A program made the translations under genes and the position numbers. Under the pieces are notes generated by a model. The model saw only the letters and a program-made list of their open reading frames with translations, was not told where the DNA came from and made no database searches. Shown here piece by piece: positions 53,299-61,341 of a stretch of 64,000 bases of DNA. Positions within the stretch are counted from its first letter, which is position 1. Every line of letters begins with the position of its first letter. Origin of the DNA: Gimesia chilikensis (GTDB lineage Bacteria; Planctomycetota; Planctomycetia; Planctomycetales; Planctomycetaceae); the NCBI RefSeq assembly GCF_008329715.1, contig NZ_VTSR01000006.1, forward strand, positions 558,001 to 622,000, in the 5' to 3' direction.

Positions 53299-53499
53299 TC
53301 AGCCGCTGATCTGGACCGATTCGAGTTCTTCAGCTTCGAGGACGGGATCCAGGTAAACGGTTTCTTCCCAGTAAGCGGGTTCGGCCCCCGGAGATTCAAT
53401 CGACAATTTGACGCGATCCTCAAACACTTCTAAAACTTTAACTACTGTATGTTCCCCAATGAGGATACTCTCATTCGCTTCACGAGAGATAATATGCAT
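53299..53499 (-). CDS. csrA: Divergent CsrA homologue
   Basis: 66 residues, with GAGG before the ATG at 53499. The fold pattern matches CsrA strand by strand (MHIISREANESILIG, VVKVLEVFEDRVKLSIESP, YWEETVYL). CsrA dimers bind GGA-containing mRNA leaders and control translation. Arg6 of the beta 1 contact is kept, but Arg7 is Glu and the beta 5 HREE motif, whose Arg44 is critical in Escherichia coli CsrA, is YWEE. RNA binding may therefore be altered or lost. It lies alone, between uppS and tadA on the same strand. Confidence 0.82.
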   Translation of the reverse strand: MHIISREANESILIGEHTVVKVLEVFEDRVKLSIESPGAEPAYWEETVYLDPVLEAEELESVQISG

Positions 53500-53818
53500 T
53501 CGCTCGCCTCAAAGAAATTTCAGAATTGAATCTGTGAATTGTGAAAAGTTATTGTGTCGCTCATTTTGACGAAGTGCAATCAGAAGGACAAGCTGAAAGC
53601 ATTCAAAAAATAAAACGATTTTTAAGGAGGTTTCTTTTGTTCGAATATCACTTGACAAAATTGATTTCAGAATATCTCCGCTTAATTTCATTAGCACATC
53701 ATCGACATGTCAACGATGCAGCATCATCACAGTGACAAGCGGTCGTACTTAAAAAAGAATTCATCAATTCTACATGCGTGTGACGAGCGCGTTTTTAAAA
53801 ATAGTATCGGATCGAAAA
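53500..53818. other. AT-rich intergenic stretch between tadA and csrA
   Basis: 319 bp, clearly more AT-rich than its surroundings. It contains AAGGAGG at 53624-53630 on the plus strand, but the frame behind it is short and has no protein-like sequence. It should hold the csrA promoter; none could be assigned. Confidence 0.45.
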
Positions 53819-53826
53819 CTATTTTT
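53797..53826 (-). terminator. AT-rich hairpin at the end of tadA
   Basis: AAAAATAGT and ACTATTTTT form a 9-bp stem with a 12-base loop that overlaps the tadA stop codon; on the minus strand the second arm ends in five T. Confidence 0.5.
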
Positions 53827-54334
53827 TCCCCTGCGCGCGTTTGTTGCGAAAGAACTCCTGCAGGATCGTACGACACTCGTCTTGCATCACGCCACTGATG
53901 ACAACGCTCTGATGATTCAACCGTGGATCATTGGTGATCTCAAACAGTGAATGACACGCACCTGCTTTTTCATCGCGCGTCCCATAGATCACCAGGGGAA
54001 TGCGTGACTGGATAATCGCCCCTGCACACATCGGACAGGGTTCCAGCGTGACGTATAACACACAGTCACTCAGACGCCAGGTACCCAGCGACTCCGCGGC
54101 CTGGGTAATCGCGATCATCTCGGCATGCGCTGTGGGGTCGCTCAAGGTTTCCCGCTGATTGTGTGCGGCCGCAATGATCCGATCCTGATGGACAATCACT
54201 GCACCGACGGGAACTTCATCTTCTTCGAACGCCGCCCGGGCTTCGTCATACGCAAAACGCATCCAGCGGGTATGCAGCTGCAGCAGTTCGCGGTCGCCGG
54301 GAGTGAATTCGGGTTCGTCGGGTCGATCAATCAT
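53819..54334 (-). CDS. tadA: tRNA adenosine(34) deaminase
   Basis: 171 residues from ATG 54334 (a GTG three codons up is possible; neither has a clear ribosome site). It deaminates A34 to inosine in tRNA-Arg(ACG). The zinc site is HAE (His70, Glu72) and PCPMCAGAI (Cys100, Cys103). VPVGAVIV and HNQRET before HAE are typical of TadA. Length normal. Confidence 0.94.
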   Translation of the reverse strand: MIDRPDEPEFTPGDRELLQLHTRWMRFAYDEARAAFEEDEVPVGAVIVHQDRIIAAAHNQRETLSDPTAHAEMIAITQAAESLGTWRLSDCVLYVTLEPCPMCAGAIIQSRIPLVIYGTRDEKAGACHSLFEITNDPRLNHQSVVISGVMQDECRTILQEFFRNKRAQGKK

Positions 54335-54544
54335 CACAGTCACGCTTTTGAATAAGAAGGAGTTACCGTCTGCTGCTCAACATAATCCAGTCCCCGCGGA
54401 AAAGGAAGGGGGGCTCTGAGTGAATCTTGCCGGAAAGGAGTATTCTTCCCGACTCTGTTTGAGATTCAGGCAGGAATCCGCTTACAATATTACCGTCACT
54501 CTTACTTTTGAAACCTCTCCCGTGAATCATCAAGGTGAACTCCC

Positions 54545-55972
54545 ATGCGCAGCATCGTGATCTGTGTTTCAACGCTGCTGGTCCTCAGCTGTCTGTTGAT
54601 TATGGCTCCCAAGACTCAGTCTCAGAATCAGTCCAGCGAGAAGCCCCCGGCACTCGACACTAACGTGAAAGCCTTTGGTGCACGTGGAGACGGCACAGCC
54701 GATGACAGCGACGCCATCCAGCGGGCCGTCGATTCAAAACAGGGGCAGATCGTCTTTCCGAAAGGGGTCTACCGTCTGACGAAGACCATCACTGTTGACC
54801 TCGACAAACTGGGACCGACGTCGATCAGTTCTGACGGCACCGCCACGATTATCATGGCTGGTCCCGGTCCCGCGTTTCGTTTCATCGGCACGCACGAGGG
54901 AACCGCCAGCCCGCATACGGTGAAAGAAAACGTCTGGCAGAATCAGCGGTCTCCCATGGTCGATGGACTGGAGATTGTTGGCGATCATGCGGAAGCCTGC
55001 GGCATTGAAGCGACGGGCACCATGCAGATCACGCTCACACGATTGACGATCCGTCGCGCGCTGCATGCGATTCACTTCACCAAACGCAATCGGAACGTGA
55101 TCGTTTCCAACTGCCACCTGTATGAGAACCGGGGAGCGGGCGTGTATTACGATCACGTGAGCATCCATCAGTCGAATATCATCGGCTGTCATATTTCTTA
55201 CAACGCCGGCGGAGGCGTGGTTGTCGACAAAGGTGACATCCGCAACATTCAGATCGGCACCTGCGACATTGAAGGCAACATGGGGGATGATAACTCGAAG
55301 CCGGCAGCGAATGTACTGATCGATTCCGAAGGTGCGATGGTCGGAGAGATCGCGATTGTGGGTTGCACGATTCAACACGATCACAATGCTCCCGGTTCTG
55401 CCAACATCCGGATTAATGAAAATGCCCGCATTCGCCCGCACTCCAAAGAACATCGGGACGGAAATATCACGATCGCCGACAATGTGCTTTCGGATGTGCA
55501 GACCAATATCGAAATCACCAGTGCCCGGGGCGTGACAGTGACCGGTAACACGATGTGGAAGGGTTACACGCACAACATCCGCGTCGAAGACTGCAACAAC
55601 ATTCTGATCTCGAATAACGTGCTCGACCGGAATCCCCGCTACCACTATGGCGACGGAAGTACGGCCCAGGTCGGTATGCTGTTTACAAACTGTGACGGCT
55701 GCACGATCAGCGGCAACCATATCAACGGGACCGGTGATGAGCGGGTTGCCTTTGAAGTGCGCGATTCGCGTCGGATGAATATCGTGGGTTGTTCGATTCT
55801 CGATTATTCCACCACGGGACTGCTGCTGAAGAATGTCTCCGACAGTCGCGTGTCAGACTGCCTGATTTCTACCGATCTACCCGACAGCGAGAACGCCCAG
55901 GCGCTCGAGATCATCGGCGGTAAGGACAATCAAATCGTGAACAACCTTTATAAAAAGGGATCCCCAAAGTAG
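54545..55972 (+). CDS. Secreted pectate-lyase-fold (right-handed beta-helix) protein
   Basis: 475 residues with a signal peptide (about 1-25) and AAGGTG before the ATG. Residues about 38-110 carry the pectate-lyase-3/GH28-type start VKAFGARGDGTADDSDAIQRA and VFPKGVYRL. From about 120 to 460 there are beta-helix turns (NVIVSNCHLYENRGAGVYYDH, ISYNAGGGVVVDKGDIRNI, NILISNNVLDRNPRYHYGDG, SRVSDCLISTDLP). These proteins are polysaccharide lyases or hydrolases, or epimerases; the catalytic residues cannot be assigned by eye. It stands alone upstream of an oxidoreductase gene. Confidence 0.85.
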   Translation: MRSIVICVSTLLVLSCLLIMAPKTQSQNQSSEKPPALDTNVKAFGARGDGTADDSDAIQRAVDSKQGQIVFPKGVYRLTKTITVDLDKLGPTSISSDGTATIIMAGPGPAFRFIGTHEGTASPHTVKENVWQNQRSPMVDGLEIVGDHAEACGIEATGTMQITLTRLTIRRALHAIHFTKRNRNVIVSNCHLYENRGAGVYYDHVSIHQSNIIGCHISYNAGGGVVVDKGDIRNIQIGTCDIEGNMGDDNSKPAANVLIDSEGAMVGEIAIVGCTIQHDHNAPGSANIRINENARIRPHSKEHRDGNITIADNVLSDVQTNIEITSARGVTVTGNTMWKGYTHNIRVEDCNNILISNNVLDRNPRYHYGDGSTAQVGMLFTNCDGCTISGNHINGTGDERVAFEVRDSRRMNIVGCSILDYSTTGLLLKNVSDSRVSDCLISTDLPDSENAQALEIIGGKDNQIVNNLYKKGSPK

Positions 55973-56162
55973 AGTCCCTGGTTCACTAGCCACGCCCCCC
56001 TCATCGCATCAAAATGAGAGTATTACTCCGATCTGAATCTGATTGACTCAGGTCCGGGTGCTGCTATGATAAGCGGTCCCGCTGGATAACGATCAGGGCG
56101 ATTTTCTGCAGGAAATCGCCGGTCATTCATATTATTTTTTCCGTCGCTCGAGGAGTGTCTTC

Positions 56163-57455
56163 ATGTCGCAAATGTCACGTCGTAACTTTCTGAAAAAATC
56201 GGTTTACAGCGGTCTCTTCATGGGCCTGACTGCCAAGAGCTATCGCTCTACTTTCGCGGCAGTTCCCCCCAGCGAACGTGTGCGGATCGGCATGATCGGC
56301 GTTGGTAACCAGGGTGGCCCGCGGAACAACATGAAGTACTTCCTCAACAACATCGAAGCACTGTGTGACCTGGATCAGAATTACCTCGCCGAAGCAGACG
56401 CCTATCTGAAGAAGAACGCCAACAAGTCGGCCGTGAAGACAGACGATTATCGCCGACTGCTCGATTCCAAAGACATTGACGCTGTTGTCGTGACCGTGCC
56501 TGACCAGTGGCACGCCAAGATGACGGTCGAAGCCTGCCGAGCCGGCAAAGACGTCTACTGTGAAAAACCGCTGACACTCGTCGTTGATGAAGGTCCCGTG
56601 ATGATTAACGCGGCACGGAAACACAACCGTGTTGTCCAGACCGGAACCATGCAACGCAGCGGCAAGGAATTCAAACTGGCCGTCGATCTGGTGCAGTCGG
56701 GTCTCCTGGGTAAGATTCACACCGTGAACGTCACCCTTCCCGGTCCCAACTGGATCGCACGGGCCGGCAAGCCGGTTCCCGACAGTGCACCGCCACAGGG
56801 CTTTGACTTTGACCGCTGGCTGGGGCCGGCACCGGAGCGTCCCTACAACAAAAACCGGGTGCACTACCTGTTCCGTTTCTTCTGGGATTATAGTGGCGGT
56901 CAGCAGACCAACTTTGGTGCCCACCATCTGGATATCGCCCAGTGGGGACTGGGGATGGATGAAAGCGGCCCCGTGAGTGCAGAAGGATCGGCCACTTTCA
57001 ATCCCGATGGCTGGTACGAAACTCCCGATACCACCAACATCAAATACACGTACGACAACGGCGTTGTCATGAACTGTCGCCAGGTTCCCGGTACCCCGAG
57101 TAAAAAACAGGGAACCGAGTTCGTGGGTGAAAAGGGAAGCCTGTTCGTCTACCGCGGTGGCATCATTGCGAATCCACCTGAGCTGTTGAAAGAAGTTGAT
57201 GTGCCTAAGATTGTGAACCGTGATGCGAACATCGCGCACGTCAACAATTTTATTGAGTGCATCAAGACCCGCGAAAAGCCGGCCGCTGACATCAGCATCG
57301 GACATCGTTCCGCCACCGTCTGTCACCTCGGTAACATCGCCGTGCGGACCGGTAAGAAGATCCAATGGGATCCGAAGCAGGAAACCATCCTAGGCGATGC
57401 CGATGCCGCCAAATGGCTTTCGAAGGAATACCGTAAACCTTACGAACTGGTGTAA
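56163..57455 (+). CDS. Tat-exported Gfo/Idh/MocA family oxidoreductase
   Basis: 430 residues. A twin-arginine signal, SRRNFLKKS, opens the protein, and GAGGAG precedes the ATG. The Rossmann motif is IGMIGVGNQGG and the family catalytic motif CEKPLT near residue 139. The C-terminal domain has GGQQTNFGAHHLDIAQWGLG and FVGEKGSLFVYRGG. NAD(P)-dependent oxidation of a sugar or inositol derivative is the family role; export with bound cofactor by Tat is common in planctomycetes. Substrate unknown. Confidence 0.92.
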   Translation: MSQMSRRNFLKKSVYSGLFMGLTAKSYRSTFAAVPPSERVRIGMIGVGNQGGPRNNMKYFLNNIEALCDLDQNYLAEADAYLKKNANKSAVKTDDYRRLLDSKDIDAVVVTVPDQWHAKMTVEACRAGKDVYCEKPLTLVVDEGPVMINAARKHNRVVQTGTMQRSGKEFKLAVDLVQSGLLGKIHTVNVTLPGPNWIARAGKPVPDSAPPQGFDFDRWLGPAPERPYNKNRVHYLFRFFWDYSGGQQTNFGAHHLDIAQWGLGMDESGPVSAEGSATFNPDGWYETPDTTNIKYTYDNGVVMNCRQVPGTPSKKQGTEFVGEKGSLFVYRGGIIANPPELLKEVDVPKIVNRDANIAHVNNFIECIKTREKPAADISIGHRSATVCHLGNIAVRTGKKIQWDPKQETILGDADAAKWLSKEYRKPYELV

Positions 57456-57515
57456 GGTTGTTAAACCCGCGGTAAAAATTCGCGACGGACAATCATCCCA
57501 TAGTAATTTCATCCG

Positions 57516-57544
57516 GTAGGGGCGACCCTGTGTGGTCGCCCGCC
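57516..57544 (+). repeat. Hairpin repeat, family 1, copy a
   Basis: 29 bp: GTAGGG, stem GCGACC, loop CTGTGT, stem GGTCGC, CCGCC. The two 6-base stems are exact reverse complements. Ends and loop are shared with copies b and d while the stem sequence differs. Confidence 0.85.
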
Positions 57545-57626
57545 GTGATTGACTTTCGAGGGGGCCAGTCATTCGCATCGTTTCTCTGCTTCCTGCGCAC
57601 GAGTGAATTAAGCTCGACTTTCGCAA

Positions 57627-57655
57627 GGCGGGTTGGCACACAGGCCAACCCCTAC
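57627..57655 (-). repeat. Hairpin repeat, family 1, copy b
   Basis: 29 bp, inverted relative to copy a. Read on the plus strand: GGCGG, stem GTTGGC, loop ACACAG, stem GCCAAC, CCCTAC. Same ends and loop as copy a, different perfectly paired stem. Confidence 0.85.
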
Positions 57656-57740
57656 ATTGTCTTACCCTACATTGATTTATTTGAGGCAACCGGGTGGCAC
57701 CGTTGGCTTGTTGTAAAGACCGGACCCATCGGTAACACAT

Positions 57741-57765
57741 GGGCGGACACATGGGTCCGCCCTAC
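57741..57765 (-). repeat. Hairpin repeat, family 1, variant copy c
   Basis: GGGCGGAC, loop ACATGG, GTCCGCCC, then TAC. An 8-bp perfect stem; loop and left end differ somewhat from copies a, b and d. Confidence 0.7.
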
Positions 57766-57918
57766 CCGCGTGGGTTGTAGAAAAGTGATCACCGTTGAGG
57801 AAATTTCGCTGCTGTGCGAATTTCTTAACTTTCTTCAGTAGCGGCCCGATTTTGATTCTGCTTACAATGAGGAAAACGTTCCTCCTGTTTTCCCACCTGA
57901 TCAAGATCGAGTTTTCTC

Positions 57919-59445
57919 ATGAAAATGCGCTTCCTGTTTTGCACTGCTGTCACCCTCTCTATCCTGATTCTTACCACTGCCGATACCAGCGCGGCTGAAG
58001 CGCCGCAGGTGAAAGTCGGTTTCGCCGAGCGTGATATCACGCCGGAGATCGGCATGGAACAGCCGGGCGGTTATGGGAAATCGTTTCATCGTTCGTTTCA
58101 CGATCCCTGCAAAACGCGGGCGGCTGTGTTTGATAACGGCACCAACGTGGTGGCGGTCGTCAGCCTGGATGCGCTGTTTATCCGCAGAGTCACCGTGGAT
58201 GAAATTCGTGAACGGGTCGAAGCCAAATGCAAGATTCCGGCGAACTCGATTCTGCTGCACGCGACACATTCACACTCTTCCGGTCCGATGGGCATGATTC
58301 TGCCCGGCGAATACGATCATGCTTCGAAATTCGTGCAGGAACTGGCTTATGAAAAATCATCGACGGCTGATACTGCTTACCTGGAAACGGTCGTCAATCA
58401 GAGTGTGGAGGCGATCTGCGAAGCGTACAAAAAACGGAGTGCGTCTGAATGTGGAGCGGGAGTGGGGATTGAAGAACAGGTGGCCTTCAACCGCCGGTTC
58501 TTCATGCGAAACGGATTGACCTTTACACACCCGCGGCCCGGGAACCCGGATATTGTAAAACCGGCGGGCCCCGTCGATCCGGAAGTTGGCGTGATCGGCG
58601 TCTGGGATGAACAGGGACAGCTCAAAGGGTGTATCGTGAACTTCGTGTGTCACGCCACGACCAACCCGGGTGGAATCTCAGCCAATTACATCTATTATGT
58701 GGAACAGGTGATTCGCGGCGTCTTCGGGAAAGATGTGACGCTGGTCTTCCTGGCGGGAGCCTCGGGCGATGTGACGCAGGTCGATAACCTTTCGAAATAC
58801 CAGCGTCGCCCCAGTGAAGAGTCGGCCCGGTTTGTGGGTGGCCGGATTGGTGCCGAGGCGGTGAAAGTACTGCTTTCGATGCCACGCGGCAACTTTAAAA
58901 CGATTGCCAGCAAAGTCAAAATGCTGGAAATACCCCGCCGCAAACCGACGCCCGAACATGTGGCCGAAGCGGTGGAAGTTGTCAAAGCAGGCCCCGCGAA
59001 GTCGAACGCGACTGACTGGATCTTCGCGAAAGAGACCGTCCTGCTGGATGCCCGGCTGCAACAAGAGCCGGTGGCAAAAGTGGAAGTGCAGGCAATCCAG
59101 ATCGGCCCGGTGGTCCTGCTGACCGACCCCGCGGAATTCTTCTGCCAGTTGGGTCTGGATATTAAAGCAGGCAGTCCGTTTCCGATCACGTTCCCGGTCT
59201 CACTGGCGAACGGCTGCGTCGGTTATGTGCCCACGAAAGAGGCGTTCGACAAGAACGGCGGCGGCTACGAAACCCGGCTGACCAGTTACAGTAACCTGGT
59301 CACCACGGCGGGTCCGCAGATGGTTGAAGCGGCGGTGGAACTGTCGAAACAGCTGAAGCCGGACGAACAGCCCGAGCGTCCTGCGGCACCGGCGTTTAAT
59401 AATAATCCGTGGGCTTATGGCAGCCTGGCACCGCAGGTGGATTAG
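57919..59445 (+). CDS. Secreted neutral/alkaline ceramidase-like protein
   Basis: 508 residues with a signal peptide ending TSAAEA. The N-terminal region VKVGFAERDITPEIG and the metal motif LHATHSHSSGPMG near residue 115 are those of the neutral ceramidase-like family widespread in planctomycetes; VNFVCHATTNPG gives a further histidine ligand and LVFLAGASGDVTQVD follows. It lacks the long C-terminal domain of true ceramidases (about 650-700 residues), so the substrate is likely different. The ribosome site is weak; ATG 57925 is an alternative. Its last 54 bp (59392-59445) recur in diverged form at 60319-60372. Confidence 0.85.
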   Translation: MKMRFLFCTAVTLSILILTTADTSAAEAPQVKVGFAERDITPEIGMEQPGGYGKSFHRSFHDPCKTRAAVFDNGTNVVAVVSLDALFIRRVTVDEIRERVEAKCKIPANSILLHATHSHSSGPMGMILPGEYDHASKFVQELAYEKSSTADTAYLETVVNQSVEAICEAYKKRSASECGAGVGIEEQVAFNRRFFMRNGLTFTHPRPGNPDIVKPAGPVDPEVGVIGVWDEQGQLKGCIVNFVCHATTNPGGISANYIYYVEQVIRGVFGKDVTLVFLAGASGDVTQVDNLSKYQRRPSEESARFVGGRIGAEAVKVLLSMPRGNFKTIASKVKMLEIPRRKPTPEHVAEAVEVVKAGPAKSNATDWIFAKETVLLDARLQQEPVAKVEVQAIQIGPVVLLTDPAEFFCQLGLDIKAGSPFPITFPVSLANGCVGYVPTKEAFDKNGGGYETRLTSYSNLVTTAGPQMVEAAVELSKQLKPDEQPERPAAPAFNNNPWAYGSLAPQVD

Positions 59446-59471
59446 ACCGCGAAATCCTTGAAGTTTTTTTG

Positions 59472-59493
59472 CTACCACGAAAAGCACGAAAGG
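59472..59493 (+). repeat. 22-bp direct repeat, left copy
   Basis: Begins CTACCACGAAAAGC and ends ACGAAAGG. It is identical to 60262-60283, and the two copies bracket the Imm11-like gene. A looser match lies near 61322-61341. Confidence 0.85.
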
Positions 59494-59560
59494 CGGAACT
59501 ACTGTTGCTATTCGATAGTTAAAATAACTCTCATTAAACCGGTTTTAGATCATCCTGAAT

Positions 59561-60121
59561 TTATGGTACAGAATCCCAGATTTCTTCAAAAGTCAGTCCG
59601 GTGAAACCTGATTGTTCATAACGATATTTGAACTCATCATCCTGATCTTTGAGATCCGAAAATGAAAGAATTTCTGATCTGCTCGTCTCAGGTATTTTGA
59701 ACAAACTGGATTCAAAGAACCGGTCAGGATGAAAAACATAGTCTCTCAATCTAAGCCGCTTTCCTGAATGCGGTGAATATTTCCATTCAGAGCGGTTTTG
59801 ATCCAGAGCATTAGGGCACTCAAGAACATTCAATCCATAGAGGGTTTCCCCCTCTAGATCTATAGGCAGAATCTGACCTGCCATTTCGAATAAATCATCC
59901 ATTTGTTCGTAAACGGAATGATCGAAGACCAACAATCCTGGACAGAGATAGAAAAAGTTTCCCCGGACTAGTTTAGGGGTTTGCACGTAGCATACAACAG
60001 GAGACCAGTCTGGTTTTTCAGCGACATCAAAGGTTAGTCGATCCGTAGACCAGATCTCTTGATCAACGGGGGCAATACTCTGAAAAATATTGACGTCTTC
60101 ACGAACATAAAACACTTTCAC
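59561..60121 (-). CDS. Imm11 (DUF1629)-like protein, possible orphan immunity gene
   Basis: 186 residues from GTG 60121, chosen because AAGG lies about 8 bases upstream; a TTG at 60136 is an alternative. The overall pattern matches the Imm11/DUF1629 family as I know it: LYGLNVLECPNALDQNRSEW in the middle, then SLFKIPETSRSEILSFSDL and a C-terminal GFTGLTFEEIWDS. No signal peptide. Imm11 members accompany polymorphic toxins, but no toxin gene is visible here. It is more AT-rich than its neighbours and is bracketed by direct repeats, both signs of acquisition. The family call is by pattern only. Confidence 0.55.
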   Translation of the reverse strand: MKVFYVREDVNIFQSIAPVDQEIWSTDRLTFDVAEKPDWSPVVCYVQTPKLVRGNFFYLCPGLLVFDHSVYEQMDDLFEMAGQILPIDLEGETLYGLNVLECPNALDQNRSEWKYSPHSGKRLRLRDYVFHPDRFFESSLFKIPETSRSEILSFSDLKDQDDEFKYRYEQSGFTGLTFEEIWDSVP

Positions 60122-60261
60122 CAATATTACCTTCAACTGTCATAAGCGATTATAAGTCCTGGATGATCGTAGTGAATTATCACACCCCAGGACCGATTAG
60201 ATTGTTTTTACTTTCACCAAGTCTACGCCTCATACACAGTCACTCGAAAGAGTAATTTCTA

Positions 60262-60283
60262 CTACCACGAAAAGCACGAAAGG
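60262..60283 (+). repeat. 22-bp direct repeat, right copy
   Basis: Identical to 59472-59493, same orientation, 790 bp apart. Confidence 0.85.
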
Positions 60284-60318
60284 TTTCTTCTCCAAGACAG
60301 AGAAACGGGGAGACACTT

Positions 60319-60372
60319 GCATTTAGCAACAATCCCCGGGCGTATGGCAGACTGGCAGGTCAAGTGGATTGA
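60319..60372 (+). pseudogene. Remnant of the 3' end of a ceramidase-like gene
   Basis: 54 bp that read AFSNNPRAYGRLAGQVD then stop, against AFNNNPWAYGSLAPQVD then stop at the end of the intact gene (59392-59445). 13 of 17 residues and about 40 of 54 bases agree, and many differences fall at third codon positions, so it looks like an old coding copy rather than a recent duplication. Nothing further upstream aligns. Its end overlaps, on the other strand, the stop of the membrane-protein gene at 60360-60827. Confidence 0.7.
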
Positions 60373-60827
60373 CTGTTTTTGTTGTTAAGCGGGCTTCGTA
60401 ACAGTCCTTGTGCCAGTACGATCACGGCGCCTGCCAGGATCAGGTATCCAAGAGGTTTCCCAAACTGAAGAACAAAGATCATGCTTTGGGTATCTTCGAG
60501 TTTATTTGCCAGTTCGATCGTTTGCTTTGAATTGGTCCGTATTTTGGGAACCAGGGGGATCAGGACCCGAGAGCCACGTGGCACATTTCGATATTGAACC
60601 GGGACTTCGTGAGACGGTTTGGCAAGTTCCCCCATCCTGATGTTACTTAACTGGCCCTCAAATTCTTTTTCTTCCGCCTTCAAGGAATTGATCGTTGCCA
60701 TCGATCCGAGGATGCAGCCCCCACCCGCGATACATAAAATAATGACCCACTTCCAATTGATCGAATTCAACACCGTATTGGTAACCACAGGTTTTACGGT
60801 GTTCATATCACTTTCGACATCACTCAT
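60360..60827 (-). CDS. Small membrane protein with two hydrophobic segments
   Basis: 155 residues from ATG 60827, preceded by GAGGGGG; a GTG 12 codons upstream is less likely. Hydrophobic segments lie near residues 28-47 (WVIILCIAGGGCILGSMATI) and 122-141 (PLGYLILAGAVIVLAQGLL). Between them is a probably extracytoplasmic loop with basic and Pro residues (VPVQYRNVPRGSRVLIPLVP). No family recognised. Its stop lies inside the ceramidase-like gene remnant. Confidence 0.6.
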   Translation of the reverse strand: MSDVESDMNTVKPVVTNTVLNSINWKWVIILCIAGGGCILGSMATINSLKAEEKEFEGQLSNIRMGELAKPSHEVPVQYRNVPRGSRVLIPLVPKIRTNSKQTIELANKLEDTQSMIFVLQFGKPLGYLILAGAVIVLAQGLLRSPLNNKNSQST

Positions 60828-61134
60828 CCAGGCCCCCTCTGTTTGTTGCATTTTCTGACTCACTCAAACGCCAACGCAAGCCACTCACAAACATACACGT
60901 TTTAGCATGCAGTCGCAATGATGAATTGAGCGTCGGTGTCTTTGCCAGAGATTTTGTCTATATCGAAGCGAAAGGCGCTCAGAGCGTCGATCAATCCACG
61001 GGGGGGGGTATCGGAAACAATCTGATGTTGCCGCAGGCGACAGGAGGTGGATGTGTGAGCGGATGATGGAGCAGGCGCTTGCTTCATTCAACTTAATGCG
61101 CTGCGGAAGCTCTGTTTCAGAATGGTTGAGTGAG

Positions 61135-61188
61135 CTGTGACCTCCTGCTCGCTGCGCTCGGCTCGAATTGCATTCGAGCCCACCCTGG
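61135..61188 (+). repeat. Dispersed repeat, family 2, copy A
   Basis: 54 bp containing GCTCGCTGCGCTC and then a perfect hairpin GGCTCGAAT-TGC-ATTCGAGCC (61160-61180). It shares most of its bases with 62242-62296. Confidence 0.85.
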
Positions 61189-61236
61189 ATGTTTTCACTG
61201 GTACCATCGGCAGCGGAAGCAGATTGTATGTCCCCA

Positions 61237-61266
61237 GGCGGGCGGCCACACAGGGCCGCGCCCTAC
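61237..61266 (-). repeat. Hairpin repeat, family 1, copy d
   Basis: Plus strand: GGCGG, stem GCGGCC, loop ACACAG, stem GGCCGC, G, CCCTAC. Same ends and loop as copies a and b about 3.7 kb away; stem again different and perfectly paired. Confidence 0.85.
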
Positions 61267-61341
61267 GTCTGTTTTAGAACTCGCGGATTCCCCGAATTAC
61301 ATTCGTCCGACTCGGTGAATATCACGAAAGACGCGAAACGT

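Larger units (their letters stand above)
57456..57918. other. Repeat-bearing intergenic region
   Basis: 463 bp without a gene, between the oxidoreductase and the ceramidase-like gene. It contains three hairpin repeats of one family (listed separately). The remainder shows no promoter pair that stands out. Confidence 0.6.
60828..61341. other. Repeat-bearing intergenic region
   Basis: 514 bp. It holds a run of nine G (61000-61008), a family 2 repeat (61135-61188), a family 1 repeat (61237-61266) and a partial family 2 hairpin CGAAT-TAC-ATTCG (61293-61305). A short minus-strand frame at 60902-61087 reads partly protein-like (FRFDIDKISGKDTDAQF) but lacks a ribosome site and crosses the G-run; it may be a gene fragment. 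Confidence 0.5.

Noticed and set aside
53541-53735. Plus-strand ORF of 64 codons with an internal AAGGAGG
   Set aside because: The motif is not placed before a usable ATG, the peptide is AT-driven in composition, and no neighbour supports it.
54734-55720. 328-codon frame antisense to the beta-helix protein gene
   Set aside because: Val/Asp/His-rich composition expected from the complement of the beta-helix repeats; no start signal.
56175-57365. 396-codon frame antisense to the Gfo/Idh/MocA oxidoreductase gene
   Set aside because: It mirrors a gene with clear Tat, Rossmann and EKP motifs; no start signal.
57516-57765. CRISPR array
   Set aside because: The repeats are inverted relative to each other, unevenly spaced and have variable stems; there are no cas genes.
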